Origin: Asticcacaulis solisilvae
Lineage (GTDB): Bacteria; Pseudomonadota; Alphaproteobacteria; Caulobacterales; Caulobacteraceae
Direction of reading: 5' to 3'
NCBI RefSeq assembly: GCF_017875235.1
Contig: NZ_JAGGMI010000002.1
Span: forward strand, 496,001-560,000
DNA: 64,000 bases
A program made the position numbers and the translations under genes. Below are positions 34,648-43,164 of the stretch, piece by piece. The notes below the pieces were generated by a model, which did not search any database, was not told the DNA's origin, and saw only the letters and a program-made list of their open reading frames with translations. Positions within the stretch are counted from its first letter, which is position 1, and each line of letters opens with the position of its first letter.

Positions 34648-34676
34648 CTCATACTCAAAACGGGTGAGTCTCGCAA
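34648..34676 (-). promoter_or_regulatory. Candidate promoter, cassette copy 2
   Basis: On the minus strand TTGCGA, 17 bp, TATGAG, followed by the GTGGGCC segment shared with copy 1. Confidence 0.5.
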
Positions 34677-34924
34677 GAGGGTATTTCACATTTTTGTGAT
34701 CACCGTTTGCAACAATGAGGATATATTTCATCAAATAAGGAGAAAAAGTGCGCAAAACCTGCGCATTCCGCGGCTTAACCGGCGAAAAGTTTCAACGTCG
34801 TCACCTCATGCGCGAGGTGCATCCGCCCCGATCACGCGTGGCCTGGACGAAAATACGGCCCTGAACCCATCCATATTGACCGGAAACGCGTTAACAAAAG
34901 CTATATCGATTCGAGCAGCGTGTA

Positions 34925-35797
34925 TTACGCCGCTTCGTTCGGGATGTTGTTCAGCGCCTCTTCCATCTCGGCGAAGGACGGCTGCGAGACCGACGGGATG
35001 CTGCCACGGCCGATTTCAACCGATATCTGCGCGGCGTTGCCATGCAGGTGGGCGACCAGTACCGACTGGATGATCTTGTAGAAGGCGCCCTCTTCCTCGA
35101 TGACCCCCGACATACGGGTCGCGAACGGCCCCGCCAGGCCATAGGCGAGCAGAACGCCCAGGAAGGTACCGACGAGCGCGCCACCGATCATGCCGCCCAG
35201 GATTTCCGGCGGCTCAGTGATCGAACCCATGGTCTTGACCACGCCCATAACGGCGACGACGATACCCAGAGCCGGGAATGCGTCGGCCATGCTTTGCATC
35301 GCGTGAGCCGGGTGCAGGGCTTCGTGGTGATGCTTTTCAAGCTGCTTTTCCATGGCGTCCTCGACCTGGTGCGGGTCCTCGAGGTTCATGGTCATCATAC
35401 GCAGCGTATCGCAGATGAAATCGATGGCGAAGTGATCCTTCATGATCTTCGGGAAACGGGTGAAGATCGTCGAATCGTGCGGCTTTTCGATATGGCTTTC
35501 CAGGGCGATGACGCCCTTGGATTTCATGGTCTTGGTCAACAGGAACAGCAGCGAAAGAAGATCGCGATAATCCGACGCCTTCCACTTGGAACCGCCGAAC
35601 ACCTTGCCCATGCCCGCGCCCATGCCTTTGAGCGTCGTCAGGTCATTGGCGATAAGCGCCGCCCCCGCCGCAGCGCCGCCGATGCCCATCATTTCGAAGG
35701 GCAATGAGTGCAGGATGGGCGCCATGCTGCCGCCCGACAACAGATAGCTGCCGAACACCATGGCGAACAGAACGACGATACCGATGATCTGGAACAT
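34925..35797 (-). CDS. motA: Flagellar motor stator protein MotA
   Basis: 290 residues, four membrane helices. With MotB it forms the proton channel that drives flagellar rotation. Motifs: IGIVVLFAMVFGSYLLSGGS, a cytoplasmic domain with FPKIMKDHFAIDFICDTLRM, and the C-terminal helices with MADAFPALGIVVAVMGVVKT (conserved Pro) and GGALVGTFLGVLLAYGLAGP. motB is not adjacent, as in Caulobacter. It indicates a motile organism. Confidence 0.96.
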   Translation of the reverse strand: MFQIIGIVVLFAMVFGSYLLSGGSMAPILHSLPFEMMGIGGAAAGAALIANDLTTLKGMGAGMGKVFGGSKWKASDYRDLLSLLFLLTKTMKSKGVIALESHIEKPHDSTIFTRFPKIMKDHFAIDFICDTLRMMTMNLEDPHQVEDAMEKQLEKHHHEALHPAHAMQSMADAFPALGIVVAVMGVVKTMGSITEPPEILGGMIGGALVGTFLGVLLAYGLAGPFATRMSGVIEEEGAFYKIIQSVLVAHLHGNAAQISVEIGRGSIPSVSQPSFAEMEEALNNIPNEAA

Positions 35798-35913
35798 TCA
35801 GACACACACCCAAGCCTATTATTCAGGCGCACTATGGGTGTTAATCATTAAGAGGCGGTTTCCCGCGCGGGCGGGCTAATTCTCTTTTTTAATAAGTCGG
35901 TCTGTTTCCAGTG

Positions 35914-37266
35914 TCAGCTTGGCCTGACCGCCGGCGTCCCGCCCTGCATGACGACGAAGCGGTTGGCCAGATCGAAGCTGAGATAGCCGTCGGCCGGTTC
36001 GTTGTTCGCCTTCTGCCATTCGCGAATCGCCTGGCGCGTTCCGACGCCAATGACGCCGTCGATCGTGCCCGGGTTGAAACCCGCGGCCTTCAGCGCTTCC
36101 TGGGTCTTCATGCGCTGATCCAGGCTGAGCGGCGGCTCGACCGGCCACGGCGTGACGGTGCTGTCCTTGCCGCAGACGCCGTCGGCCAGCAAGCCGACCG
36201 CCAGCGCGTAGGAGGTCGAATTATTATACTTGCGAATGACGTAGTGGTTCGGCAGCGCCATGAAGGCCGGGCCGTTGGCGCCGGACGGCAACAGGATAAT
36301 GCCGTTTTCGTTGAGTTCCTCAGGCCGGAAATAGCCGCCGTCGGCGCGCTTGACGCCCAAAGCCTGCCAGTCGGCCGGCTTCTTGGTCTTCTCGGTCTCG
36401 GCCAGATAATAGTCGAAGCCCGGCGGCAGGATGACCTCGACCGCCCATTCCTGTCCAGCCTTCCAGCCTTCCTTGGCCAGCAGGTTGGCGCTGGAGGCCA
36501 GGGCATCCGAATCAGAGGCCCAGATATCGACGATGCCGTCGCCGTCGCCATCGGCACCCAGGCGCAGATAGCTGTCGGGCATGAATTGCGTCTGGCCCAT
36601 GGCCCCGGCCCACGACCCCTTGAGGCGTTCGCGCGGAATCTTGTGGTCGCGCAGGATGGTCAGGGCGGCGATCAACTGGTCTTCGGCCCAGACGCGACGG
36701 CGGCCGTCGAAGGCCAGGGTCGCCAGCGCGGCGAGGACATCCGTACTGCCCTGGACGCGGCCCAGATCGCTTTCCATCGACCAGATGCCGCCCAGCAGGC
36801 ACTTCGGTACGCCATATTTCGCTTCGATCGCCGGCACATTGGTGTTGGCTTCGACCCTGGCGCGCGCCGCGGCCGCGCGCGCCGGCGATACGGCCTGGCG
36901 CATATAACTGGAAGCAGGCTTGGAAAATTCGGGCTGCTGATTGTCGGCGGATTTGACACTTTGCAACGGCTGCACGCCGTCCAGCGCCGCCGTGACGAAA
37001 CCGGCGTCGAAGCCGCGCATGACGGCCTTTTTGATAAAGTCCTGCTTCCAGGCGTCGAAATCACCATAGGCGGTAATCGGCACAGGGTTGGTCGCAGGAG
37101 ACGCGGGCGTCGCGGCCGGTGCATTGGCGGTCGGCGCGCTGATCTCAGGGTGCTGTTGCGGTACCGGCGTGCTGGCCGTGGGCGCGGTCGACGGCGTGGG
37201 CGTTTGCGGGCCGGTGCTGGCGCAGGCGGTCAGGACAGCAAACAGGCTCAGGGCGCGAAACCGCAT
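35914..37266 (-). CDS. Lytic murein transglycosylase (MltB family) with peptidoglycan-binding domain
   Basis: 450 residues. Lipobox FAVLTAC, a Pro/Thr/Ala linker to about 65, then the transglycosylase domain: KYGVPKCLLGGIWSMESDLG contains the catalytic Glu; GSWAGAMGQTQFMPDSYLRL and GADGDGDGIVDIW are typical of MltB-like proteins. A C-terminal peptidoglycan-binding domain (about 383-445, KTQEALKAAGFNPGTIDGVI) completes it. It cleaves glycan strands to 1,6-anhydro ends, the substrates NagZ later processes. Confidence 0.92.
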   Translation of the reverse strand: MRFRALSLFAVLTACASTGPQTPTPSTAPTASTPVPQQHPEISAPTANAPAATPASPATNPVPITAYGDFDAWKQDFIKKAVMRGFDAGFVTAALDGVQPLQSVKSADNQQPEFSKPASSYMRQAVSPARAAAARARVEANTNVPAIEAKYGVPKCLLGGIWSMESDLGRVQGSTDVLAALATLAFDGRRRVWAEDQLIAALTILRDHKIPRERLKGSWAGAMGQTQFMPDSYLRLGADGDGDGIVDIWASDSDALASSANLLAKEGWKAGQEWAVEVILPPGFDYYLAETEKTKKPADWQALGVKRADGGYFRPEELNENGIILLPSGANGPAFMALPNHYVIRKYNNSTSYALAVGLLADGVCGKDSTVTPWPVEPPLSLDQRMKTQEALKAAGFNPGTIDGVIGVGTRQAIREWQKANNEPADGYLSFDLANRFVVMQGGTPAVRPS

Positions 37267-37388
37267 CTCATTCTCCTCCCGGCATTATCGAACCGGCTTG
37301 GCTGGCATCTTAAGCCGACATTTATGTAAGTTCCAACCGTGAAAGCTTAATGATCCCGAGAAATCTGGCGGGGGTAAGGCAAAATCCG

Positions 37389-37417
37389 TTGACAAGGGAC
37401 GCGCCCTCCCATAGATA
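37389..37417 (+). promoter_or_regulatory. Sigma70-type promoter of the L36 gene
   Basis: A perfect TTGACA, 17-bp spacer, TAGATA. It predicts a start near 37424 and a ~90-nt leader before the L36 start. Confidence 0.7.
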
Positions 37418-37515
37418 CCGCGCCTCTATTGGCGGGCGACAGCGCAACCGGACGGTTGGCGATGCGCGCATGCCGAACAGTCTCAACGCCTATTACAAAG
37501 ACCAGGTGAAAACCA

Positions 37516-37641
37516 ATGAAAGTCCGCAGCTCGCTCAAGTCGCTGAAAGGTCGCCATCGCGACTGCAAGATCGTGCGCCGCAAGGGCATCGTCTATGTGA
37601 TCAACAAGACGGACCCGCGCTTCAAGGCCAAGCAGGGCTAA
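37516..37641 (+). CDS. rpmJ: Ribosomal protein bL36 (single-cysteine, YkgO-like form)
   Basis: 41 residues: [20 protein letters not shown] then [21 protein letters not shown]. It lacks the CxxC...CxxxxH zinc ribbon of the C+ form; only one Cys remains, matching the C- type common in alphaproteobacteria. Strong promoter upstream and strong terminator downstream make it a monocistronic gene. Confidence 0.95.
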   Translation: MKVRSSLKSLKGRHRDCKIVRRKGIVYVINKTDPRFKAKQG

Positions 37642-37684
37642 TCCAGGTTATTAAAGACGTTTCGGCGTCTTGATCCTGTCATCG

Positions 37685-37722
37685 AAAAACGCTTAAAGCG
37701 ACCGCGCTTTAAGCGTTTTTTT
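37685..37722 (+). terminator. Strong terminator after the L36 gene
   Basis: AAAAACGCTTAAAGCG pairs perfectly (16 bp) with CGCTTTAAGCGTTTTT around ACCG, then TT. A second, weaker hairpin AAGACG/CGTCTT lies just before. Confidence 0.92.
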
Positions 37723-37738
37723 CGTGTCCGGAGGTTGC

Positions 37739-38347
37739 ATGTCAGAAATCAAAGCCGTCCTGTTCGATATCGGCAATGTCATGATCACCTGGCATCCGGA
37801 AAACCTGTTCCGCAAGGTCATTGCCGACGCCGAGCGCCGCCAGCATTTCCTGACGAACGTCGTGCCCATGAGTTGGCACGACAAACACGATGCCGGCGTC
37901 ACCTTCGCGGAGAATCGCGCTCAGCGTCTGGTCGATTTCCCCGAGTTCGCCGACGAAATCCACGCCTTCGACAATCGTTTTGATGAGATGCTGGGTGATC
38001 CGATTCCGGAGACCATGGCAATTATCGAAGAACTGGAAGCCAAAGGCATTCCGCAATATGCGCTGACCAACATGCCGCAGGAAAAGGCTGAGATGGTCTT
38101 CTCAAAAATCCCGGCCTTCCGGCACATGCGCGACGTCATCATTTCCGGCGTCGAAAAGATCGTAAAGCCCGATCCGCGCATCTACGATATTGCCCTCAAG
38201 CGCCTGGGCCTGCCGGCCGAGGCCGTCTTTTTCACCGACGACAACCGCGCCAATATCGAAGCCGCCAAGGCCATGGGCTTCGTTACGCACCTGTTCGACC
38301 GGCCAGAAACCCTGCGGCCGGCCATGGTTGACGCCGGTATTCTATAA
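37739..38347 (+). CDS. HAD-superfamily phosphatase (YihX-like)
   Basis: 202 residues. Motif I AVLFDIGNVMITW (nucleophile Asp), motif II ALTNMP, motif III Lys in GVEKIVKPDPRIYDIALKRL, motif IV VFFTDDNRANIEAAKAMG. The second motif-I Asp is replaced by Gly, as in YihX-type HADs. It probably dephosphorylates a small sugar phosphate. ATG 37739 has CGGAGG upstream; the frame opens 15 nt earlier. Confidence 0.9.
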   Translation: MSEIKAVLFDIGNVMITWHPENLFRKVIADAERRQHFLTNVVPMSWHDKHDAGVTFAENRAQRLVDFPEFADEIHAFDNRFDEMLGDPIPETMAIIEELEAKGIPQYALTNMPQEKAEMVFSKIPAFRHMRDVIISGVEKIVKPDPRIYDIALKRLGLPAEAVFFTDDNRANIEAAKAMGFVTHLFDRPETLRPAMVDAGIL

Positions 38348-38401
38348 TCATCCACAGGCAATCACGACATTTTCGTTGCTCGTGAGTTGAGAGGAGCGAA
38401 T

Positions 38402-38434
38402 CACTTGGCTATGGTTAAGCCCAAGTGCTTTTTT
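38402..38434 (+). terminator. Terminator or attenuator in front of gapR
   Basis: CACTTGG, 12-nt loop, CCAAGTG, then CTTTTTT. An outer pair TGAGAGG/CCTCTCA (about 38388-38394 and 38438-38444) encloses it. It lies 55 nt after the HAD stop and only 22 nt before the gapR start codon. Confidence 0.7.
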
Positions 38435-38456
38435 CACCTCTCAGGATAAGTCCGCC

Positions 38457-38729
38457 ATGGCCGATGACGCCCCCTCCTTCCAATCCGACGACGTCATCTC
38501 CGGCGCGGCCCAGGGCCGTCTCAAGTCGTTCATCGAACGCATTGAACGTCTTGAGGAAGACAAGGCCGCGGTTAGTGAGGACTTGAAGGAAGTCTATTCC
38601 GAAGCCAAGGGCGAAGGTTTCGACGTCAAGATCCTGCGCAAGGTCGTCCGCATCCGTAAGCAGGACAAGGCCAAGATGTCCGAAGAAGAGGCCTTGATCG
38701 AACTCTACATGTCGGCCATCGAAGGCTGA
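38457..38729 (+). CDS. gapR: Nucleoid-associated protein GapR (DUF2312)
   Basis: 90 residues. A coiled-coil N-terminal helix (GAAQGRLKSFIERIERLEED) is followed by LKEVYSEAKGEGFDVKILRK and the basic VVRIRKQDKAK. This is the DUF2312/GapR family, a DNA-encircling protein that binds overtwisted DNA and supports replication and chromosome structure in Caulobacter. Little spacing to the upstream terminator suggests expression by read-through or from a promoter within the leader. Confidence 0.93.
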   Translation: MADDAPSFQSDDVISGAAQGRLKSFIERIERLEEDKAAVSEDLKEVYSEAKGEGFDVKILRKVVRIRKQDKAKMSEEEALIELYMSAIEG

Positions 38730-38749
38730 TCTGGTCGCTTGACAGCACT

Positions 38750-38791
38750 AAGCCCGCTTTCCATCTTTACCGGATGAAAAGCGGGCTTTTT
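38750..38791 (+). terminator. Terminator after gapR
   Basis: AAGCCCGCTTT/AAAGCGGGCTT stem with an inner CATC/GATG pairing, followed by TTTTT. Confidence 0.9.
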
Positions 38792-38810
38792 CATATCCGG
38801 ATGCCACCTC

Positions 38811-39227
38811 ATGGCGTTTAAATCCAAGACGTCATCTAAGGGCATGTCCCGGTCAAAGCCGCTGCAGGCCAAGGCGTCCATAAAAGCCGGTCAAGGCTTC
38901 AAGGCCAAGCCCGCCACAAAATCCCCTCCCGCCCCGCCTTCCCTTGCCGAGCAACGCAAGGCTCAGCAGCAGGCACTACAAAAATCAACATTGAAACTGT
39001 TGGAACGCGCCCGCAAGGAAGCGACCGAAGCTGGCGTCCCTCTGTCCGAATGGGAGGGCGAATTCCTTGAAAGCGTTTCAGACCGCGTCCGCACCTATGG
39101 CCGCGCCTTTGCCGATCCCGACAAGGGCGCCGTGAATGGCACCCTTTCCGTCCGCCAGGGCATAAAGCTGCGGGAAATCCGCAAAAAAGCCCGAAGAGGC
39201 AAACTGGAAGACGCGGAAGAAAAATAA
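38811..39227 (+). CDS. Basic hypothetical protein (138 aa)
   Basis: The N-terminus (about 1-40) is Lys/Ser/Ala-rich and disordered (FKSKTSSKGMSRSKPLQAK). The C-terminal ~75 residues are helical with WEGEFLESVSDRVRTYGRAF and RQGIKLREIRKKARRGKLED. The charge pattern suggests a nucleic-acid-binding role, but I recognise no family. It follows gapR after a terminator. Confidence 0.7.
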   Translation: MAFKSKTSSKGMSRSKPLQAKASIKAGQGFKAKPATKSPPAPPSLAEQRKAQQQALQKSTLKLLERARKEATEAGVPLSEWEGEFLESVSDRVRTYGRAFADPDKGAVNGTLSVRQGIKLREIRKKARRGKLEDAEEK

Positions 39228-39243
39228 GACCGCTTCCAATGGA

Positions 39244-39278
39244 TTGAAACCGCTTCCAAATTATGACAGCGCTTTCCA
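39244..39278. promoter_or_regulatory. LacI-type operator pair upstream of the GPH/GH94 operon
   Basis: TTGAAACCGCTTCCAA (39244-39259) is a 16-bp imperfect palindrome of LacI type; TGACAGCGCTTTCCA (39264-39278) is a second, weaker site. A half-site ACCGCTTCCAA begins at 39229. They lie 60-90 nt before the symporter start. Confidence 0.55.
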
Positions 39279-39332
39279 AAACACAGATATGCGTGCTAGC
39301 GTCGCCCAAACAGACAAAAAATGGTTGGGAAG

Positions 39333-40712
39333 ATGAGCAAGGATGGAAGCGTGGCGAACAAGCCGGGACTGTTTGAACGTCTAAGCTACGGCGCGGGCGA
39401 TTTCGGGTTCAACCTGTACTGGACGACCATATCGGCCTTCCTGCTGATATTTTACACCGACAGTTTCGGGCTGGATCCGCGCGTCGCCGGCACCATGCTG
39501 CTGACGACAAAGCTGCTGGATTCGTTCGTTGATCCGTTGATGGGTGCCATTTCCGACCGGACGAAGACCAAATGGGGCCGCTATCGCCCGTGGCTTCTGT
39601 GGGCGGCCATCCCCATGGCGGTGTCGGCCGTCCTGACCTTCACTACGCCGGATCTCGATTCCACCGCCAAGGTCATTTACGCCTATATCACTTTTGCGAT
39701 CATGATGGCCGTCTATTCGGTCGTCAGCATCCCCTACGGCGCCCTGTCCGGCGTTCTGACCAACGATCCGCAGTCGCGCACCCAGATCAACAGCTTCCGC
39801 TTCGTCTTCGCCTTCGCCGGCGGTACCTTCGTTACCTACTGCACACCGATCCTGGTCAAATGGTTCGCGACGAAGTTCGGCGGCGGTGATGACACGGTCG
39901 GCTGGCAACTGACCATGGCGCTTTACGGGATTCTGGCCTGCCTGTTCTTCTTCAACGTCTTCGCGACGGCGCGTGAGCGTATCACGCCCGTGCAGGAACA
40001 AAAGGTCAGCCCGTGGCGCGACATCGCCGACCTGTCGCAAAACCGCCCGTGGATGGTCCTGTTCGTGCTGTCGCTGGTCATCATGGTGACGATTTCGACC
40101 CGCATGGGCGCCGCGCCCTATTATATGAAATACTTCATCGGCGAACCCGACAAGGTGAAGGAGTTCCTGACCATCTACGGCTTCGCCCTGGCCGGCGGCG
40201 CCCTCCTCACCCCCGTCATGACCCGCTTCATCGACAAGAAGTCGCTGCTGATGATCCTGATGGGCCTGGTCGGTGTCTTTTCAATCGCCTTCTACTTCAT
40301 CCCGAAGGATCAGCTGTGGCTGGCCTATGTGATGCAGGTGGTGATCGGCCTGTGTTTGGGTCCCAAGTCGCCTTTGACCTTTTCCATGTACGCCGACACG
40401 GCCGACTATACGGAATACAAGACCAACCGCCGCGCCACCGCCATGACCTTCTCCGCGGCGATCTTCGCCCAGAAACTAGGCGGGGCGCTGGCTTCGGCCG
40501 TTATTGGCTGGACCTTGGCCAGCCTCGGCTACGAGGCCAACAAGGTCCAGGGCGACGCCTCCCAGGAAGGCATATTGCTGCTGATGAGCGTCGTACCTGG
40601 CGTCCTGGCCCTTTTGTCTGCCGTCATCATGGCCGCCTACGACCTCAACGATAAACGCCTCGCCGAAGTGCAGGCCGAACTGACTTCCCGCAAAGCCCCA
40701 AAAGACGACTGA
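39333..40712 (+). CDS. GPH-family glycoside:cation symporter (MFS)
   Basis: About 460 residues with twelve helices. GPH motifs: ERLSYGAGDFGFNLYWTTIS, LLDSFVDPLMGAISDRTKTKWGRYRPW and PYGALSGVLTN. Members take up disaccharides, pentosides and hexuronides with H+ or Na+. The start is uncertain: ATG 39321, ATG 39333 or GTG 39351 (AAGGA upstream). The stop overlaps the GH94 start (TGATG), so it imports that enzyme's substrate, probably a beta-glucobiose or related aldobionate. Confidence 0.9.
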   Translation: MSKDGSVANKPGLFERLSYGAGDFGFNLYWTTISAFLLIFYTDSFGLDPRVAGTMLLTTKLLDSFVDPLMGAISDRTKTKWGRYRPWLLWAAIPMAVSAVLTFTTPDLDSTAKVIYAYITFAIMMAVYSVVSIPYGALSGVLTNDPQSRTQINSFRFVFAFAGGTFVTYCTPILVKWFATKFGGGDDTVGWQLTMALYGILACLFFFNVFATARERITPVQEQKVSPWRDIADLSQNRPWMVLFVLSLVIMVTISTRMGAAPYYMKYFIGEPDKVKEFLTIYGFALAGGALLTPVMTRFIDKKSLLMILMGLVGVFSIAFYFIPKDQLWLAYVMQVVIGLCLGPKSPLTFSMYADTADYTEYKTNRRATAMTFSAAIFAQKLGGALASAVIGWTLASLGYEANKVQGDASQEGILLLMSVVPGVLALLSAVIMAAYDLNDKRLAEVQAELTSRKAPKDD

Positions 40713-43063
40713 TGCCCCTCATAGATTTTGACGCCGACACCTGCCGCCTGCACAGCGCGACAGCCCTTCCGCTTGCCGCCGGTTACCTGTGGAACCCGCG
40801 CATGATGATCCACATGACGGCCCGTGGCTTTGCCACCGCCCAGTTCATGCAGCCCGAACCGGCCAAATACGCCCGCGCCCAGATCATGGAAGCCAAGCAC
40901 TTCATGCTGCCGGAACAGGGCACCTATGCCCACCATCCGGGTCGTTTTTTCTACATCAAGAACCGTAACAATAGCGGTATCTTTTCAGTGCCTTACGAGC
41001 CTGTGCGTAAGCCTGTTGATAAGTTTGAATTCCGCCTCACCCCGACGGATATTTCGTGGGAAATTCAGCAGGATAATCTGTGGATAGAGGTTATCCTCAC
41101 CCTGCCGGTCGATGAGGCGTGTGAGCTATGGGAGGTGCGCCTGCACAATGCCGGCGACGCGCCACAGAGTATCAGCCTTTATCCCGCCTTCCCGCTTGGC
41201 CTGATGAGTTGGATGAACCAGTCGGCGGACTTCCACGCCGGCCTGAACAGCATTGTCGCGGATTGCGTCACTCCGTACCAGAAGGTCGCCGACTACTTCA
41301 AAAACAAGGACCTGAAGGACAAGGTCTTTCTGCTCAGTGAACAGACGCCGGTGGCCTTTGAGACGCGCCAGGCGCGTTTCGAAGGCGAAGGCGGCCTGCA
41401 CAATCCGGACGGCCTGCAAGGCGCGCGCCTGGCAGGCGGCGTGGCGCGCTATGAGAACCCAATCTGCGCCATGCAGTTCGACCACGACCTGGCACCCGGC
41501 GAGACGACGACGCACCGCTTCCTGTTCGGTCCGGCCTTCGATGAGCCGGAAATTGCGCGCCTGAAATCGCGCTTCCTGTCGGCCGATGGGTTTAATCAGG
41601 CCCGCCAGGACTACGCGCAATACATGGCACGGGGACACGGATCAATCAATGTTGATTTCAGCGACAAACACCTCACCACTTTTGTCAATGCGTGGATGCC
41701 GCGCCAGGTCTATTACCATGGCGACACCAATCGCCTCAGCACCGATCCGCAGACGCGCAACTTCCTTCAGGACGCCATGGGCAGCGTCTACGTCCAGCCG
41801 CAAACCGCACGCGCCGTTCTTCTCAAAGCCTTGTCACAACAGGAAGAGAGCGGCGCCATGCCCGACGGCATCACGCTGTATGAAGGCGCCGAACTGAAAT
41901 ATATCAACCAGGTTCCGCACACGGATCACGCGGTCTGGCTGGCGCTTTTTCTGGAATCCTACCTGTCGGAAACCGACGACTACGCCCTACTCGACGTGCC
42001 GGTTCTCAACACGCACACGAACGAAACGCTCAGCGTCCGTGAGCGCGTGTCGAAGGCAAATCAATGGTTGATCAAATCAGTTGATCATCGCAATCTCAAC
42101 TTCATCGAACAGGGCGACTGGAACGACCCGATGAACATGGTCGGCTGGAAAGGCCGCGGTGTTTCGGGCTGGCTGAGCATGGCGACCGCCTACTCGCTGC
42201 GTCTGTGGGCCGGCATCCTGATGGCTGACGCCCGCGACGGTTCCGAGTTCGCCACTGCCGCCCAGCGCTTCAATGCCGCCGTTAACACCCACCTGTGGGA
42301 CGGCGACTGGTACGGTCGCGGCATCACCGATGATGATGTCGTGTTCGGCATAAAAAAGGACGTCGAGGGCCGTATCTATCTCAACGCCCAAAGCTGGGCC
42401 CTTTTGTCGGGCGCGGCCGACGCCAGCAAGGCGCCCCTGATGCTCAAGGCCATCGAGGAACAACTGGAAACGCCCTACGGCGTCGAAATGATCGGCCCAG
42501 CTTACACGCACATGCGCGAGGATGTGGGCCGCCTGACGCAGAAATTTCCAGGTGTGGCGGAAAACGGCTCGGTCTATAACCACGCCGCCGCATTCTACAT
42601 CCACAGCCTCTATGAGATCGGCCAGGCCGACAAGGCGTTTGAGCTGCTCCGCCGCATGCTAACCGGCCCCGACGAGGAAGACCTGCTGCGCCGCGGCCAG
42701 TTGCCCATCTTCCTGCCCAACTATTATCGTGGCGCGCACAGGCAGTTCCCAGACGCCTCAGGACGCTCCTCGCACCTGTTCAACACAGGTACTGCCGCGT
42801 GGATCTATCGCAGCCTGATCGAGGGCCTGCTGGGCCTCAAGGGCTGCCGTGAGGGCCTCTGTATCAACCCGCAACTGCCGTCACATTGGAACGAGGCAAA
42901 AGCCACCCGCTGGTTCCGTGGCGCGGAGTTCCGTGTTCACATCCAGCGCCAATCAACGATTGAATCCGTTCGGGTGACCTGCAATGAAAAGCCCCTGAGC
43001 GACAACGTCGTCAGGGGCATAAGTAGCGGTTCTGTTTATAATATTTCCGTTTTGGTCCCTTAG
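40712..43063 (+). CDS. GH94-family phosphorylase (cellobiose/cellobionate-type)
   Basis: 783 residues. GH94 enzymes split beta-glucosides with phosphate, releasing alpha-glucose 1-phosphate. The catalytic acid is in FIEQGDWNDPMNMVGW (about residue 465); ENGSVYNHAAAFYIHSLYEI, YYRGAHRQFPDASGRSSHLF and the N-terminal beta-sandwich all fit. No signal peptide, so cytoplasmic. Length matches cellobionic-acid phosphorylase or cellobiose phosphorylase; which cannot be told from this alone. Translationally coupled to the symporter. Confidence 0.9.
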   Translation: MPLIDFDADTCRLHSATALPLAAGYLWNPRMMIHMTARGFATAQFMQPEPAKYARAQIMEAKHFMLPEQGTYAHHPGRFFYIKNRNNSGIFSVPYEPVRKPVDKFEFRLTPTDISWEIQQDNLWIEVILTLPVDEACELWEVRLHNAGDAPQSISLYPAFPLGLMSWMNQSADFHAGLNSIVADCVTPYQKVADYFKNKDLKDKVFLLSEQTPVAFETRQARFEGEGGLHNPDGLQGARLAGGVARYENPICAMQFDHDLAPGETTTHRFLFGPAFDEPEIARLKSRFLSADGFNQARQDYAQYMARGHGSINVDFSDKHLTTFVNAWMPRQVYYHGDTNRLSTDPQTRNFLQDAMGSVYVQPQTARAVLLKALSQQEESGAMPDGITLYEGAELKYINQVPHTDHAVWLALFLESYLSETDDYALLDVPVLNTHTNETLSVRERVSKANQWLIKSVDHRNLNFIEQGDWNDPMNMVGWKGRGVSGWLSMATAYSLRLWAGILMADARDGSEFATAAQRFNAAVNTHLWDGDWYGRGITDDDVVFGIKKDVEGRIYLNAQSWALLSGAADASKAPLMLKAIEEQLETPYGVEMIGPAYTHMREDVGRLTQKFPGVAENGSVYNHAAAFYIHSLYEIGQADKAFELLRRMLTGPDEEDLLRRGQLPIFLPNYYRGAHRQFPDASGRSSHLFNTGTAAWIYRSLIEGLLGLKGCREGLCINPQLPSHWNEAKATRWFRGAEFRVHIQRQSTIESVRVTCNEKPLSDNVVRGISSGSVYNISVLVP

Positions 43064-43109
43064 ATCGGTATGATGTTAAGTGGAAACATCATGCCGATCT
43101 AAGTTTTTG
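43060..43109 (+). terminator. Terminator of the GPH-GH94 operon, containing the stop codon
   Basis: TTAGATCGGTATGATGTT pairs over 18 bp (one G-T) with AACATCATGCCGATCTAA, followed by GTTTTT. The GH94 stop TAG lies inside the first arm. The T-tract runs into an interspersed hairpin repeat. Confidence 0.9.
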
Positions 43110-43164
43110 TTTTGTCGCGATATTTAAGGCGAAAACCGCTTACACTTTTCGCCATATCGCTCTA
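43104..43164 (-). repeat. Interspersed hairpin repeat, copy 4
   Basis: On the minus strand TAGAGCGATAT, stem GGCGAAAA/TTTTCGCC around GTGTAAGCGG, TTAA, ATATCGCGACAAAACAAAAA. Its TAG is the stop codon of the lactonase gene. Confidence 0.88.

Larger units (their letters stand above)
34583..34924. other. Intergenic region upstream of the lipoprotein cassette and downstream of motA
   Basis: Holds the cassette 2 leader and promoter (34602-34676). A GTG frame of 38 codons at 34748-34864 has GGAG upstream but no recognisable features. Nothing else seen. Confidence 0.5.

Noticed and set aside
34696-35073. 125-codon plus-strand frame and a 38-codon GTG frame (34748-34864) between lipoprotein cassette and motA
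   Set aside because: The first overlaps motA antisense and has no ribosome site; the second has GGAG upstream but no other support.
35911-37329. Plus-strand frame of 472 codons over the MltB-like gene
   Set aside because: The minus strand carries clear transglycosylase motifs; the plus frame has none.
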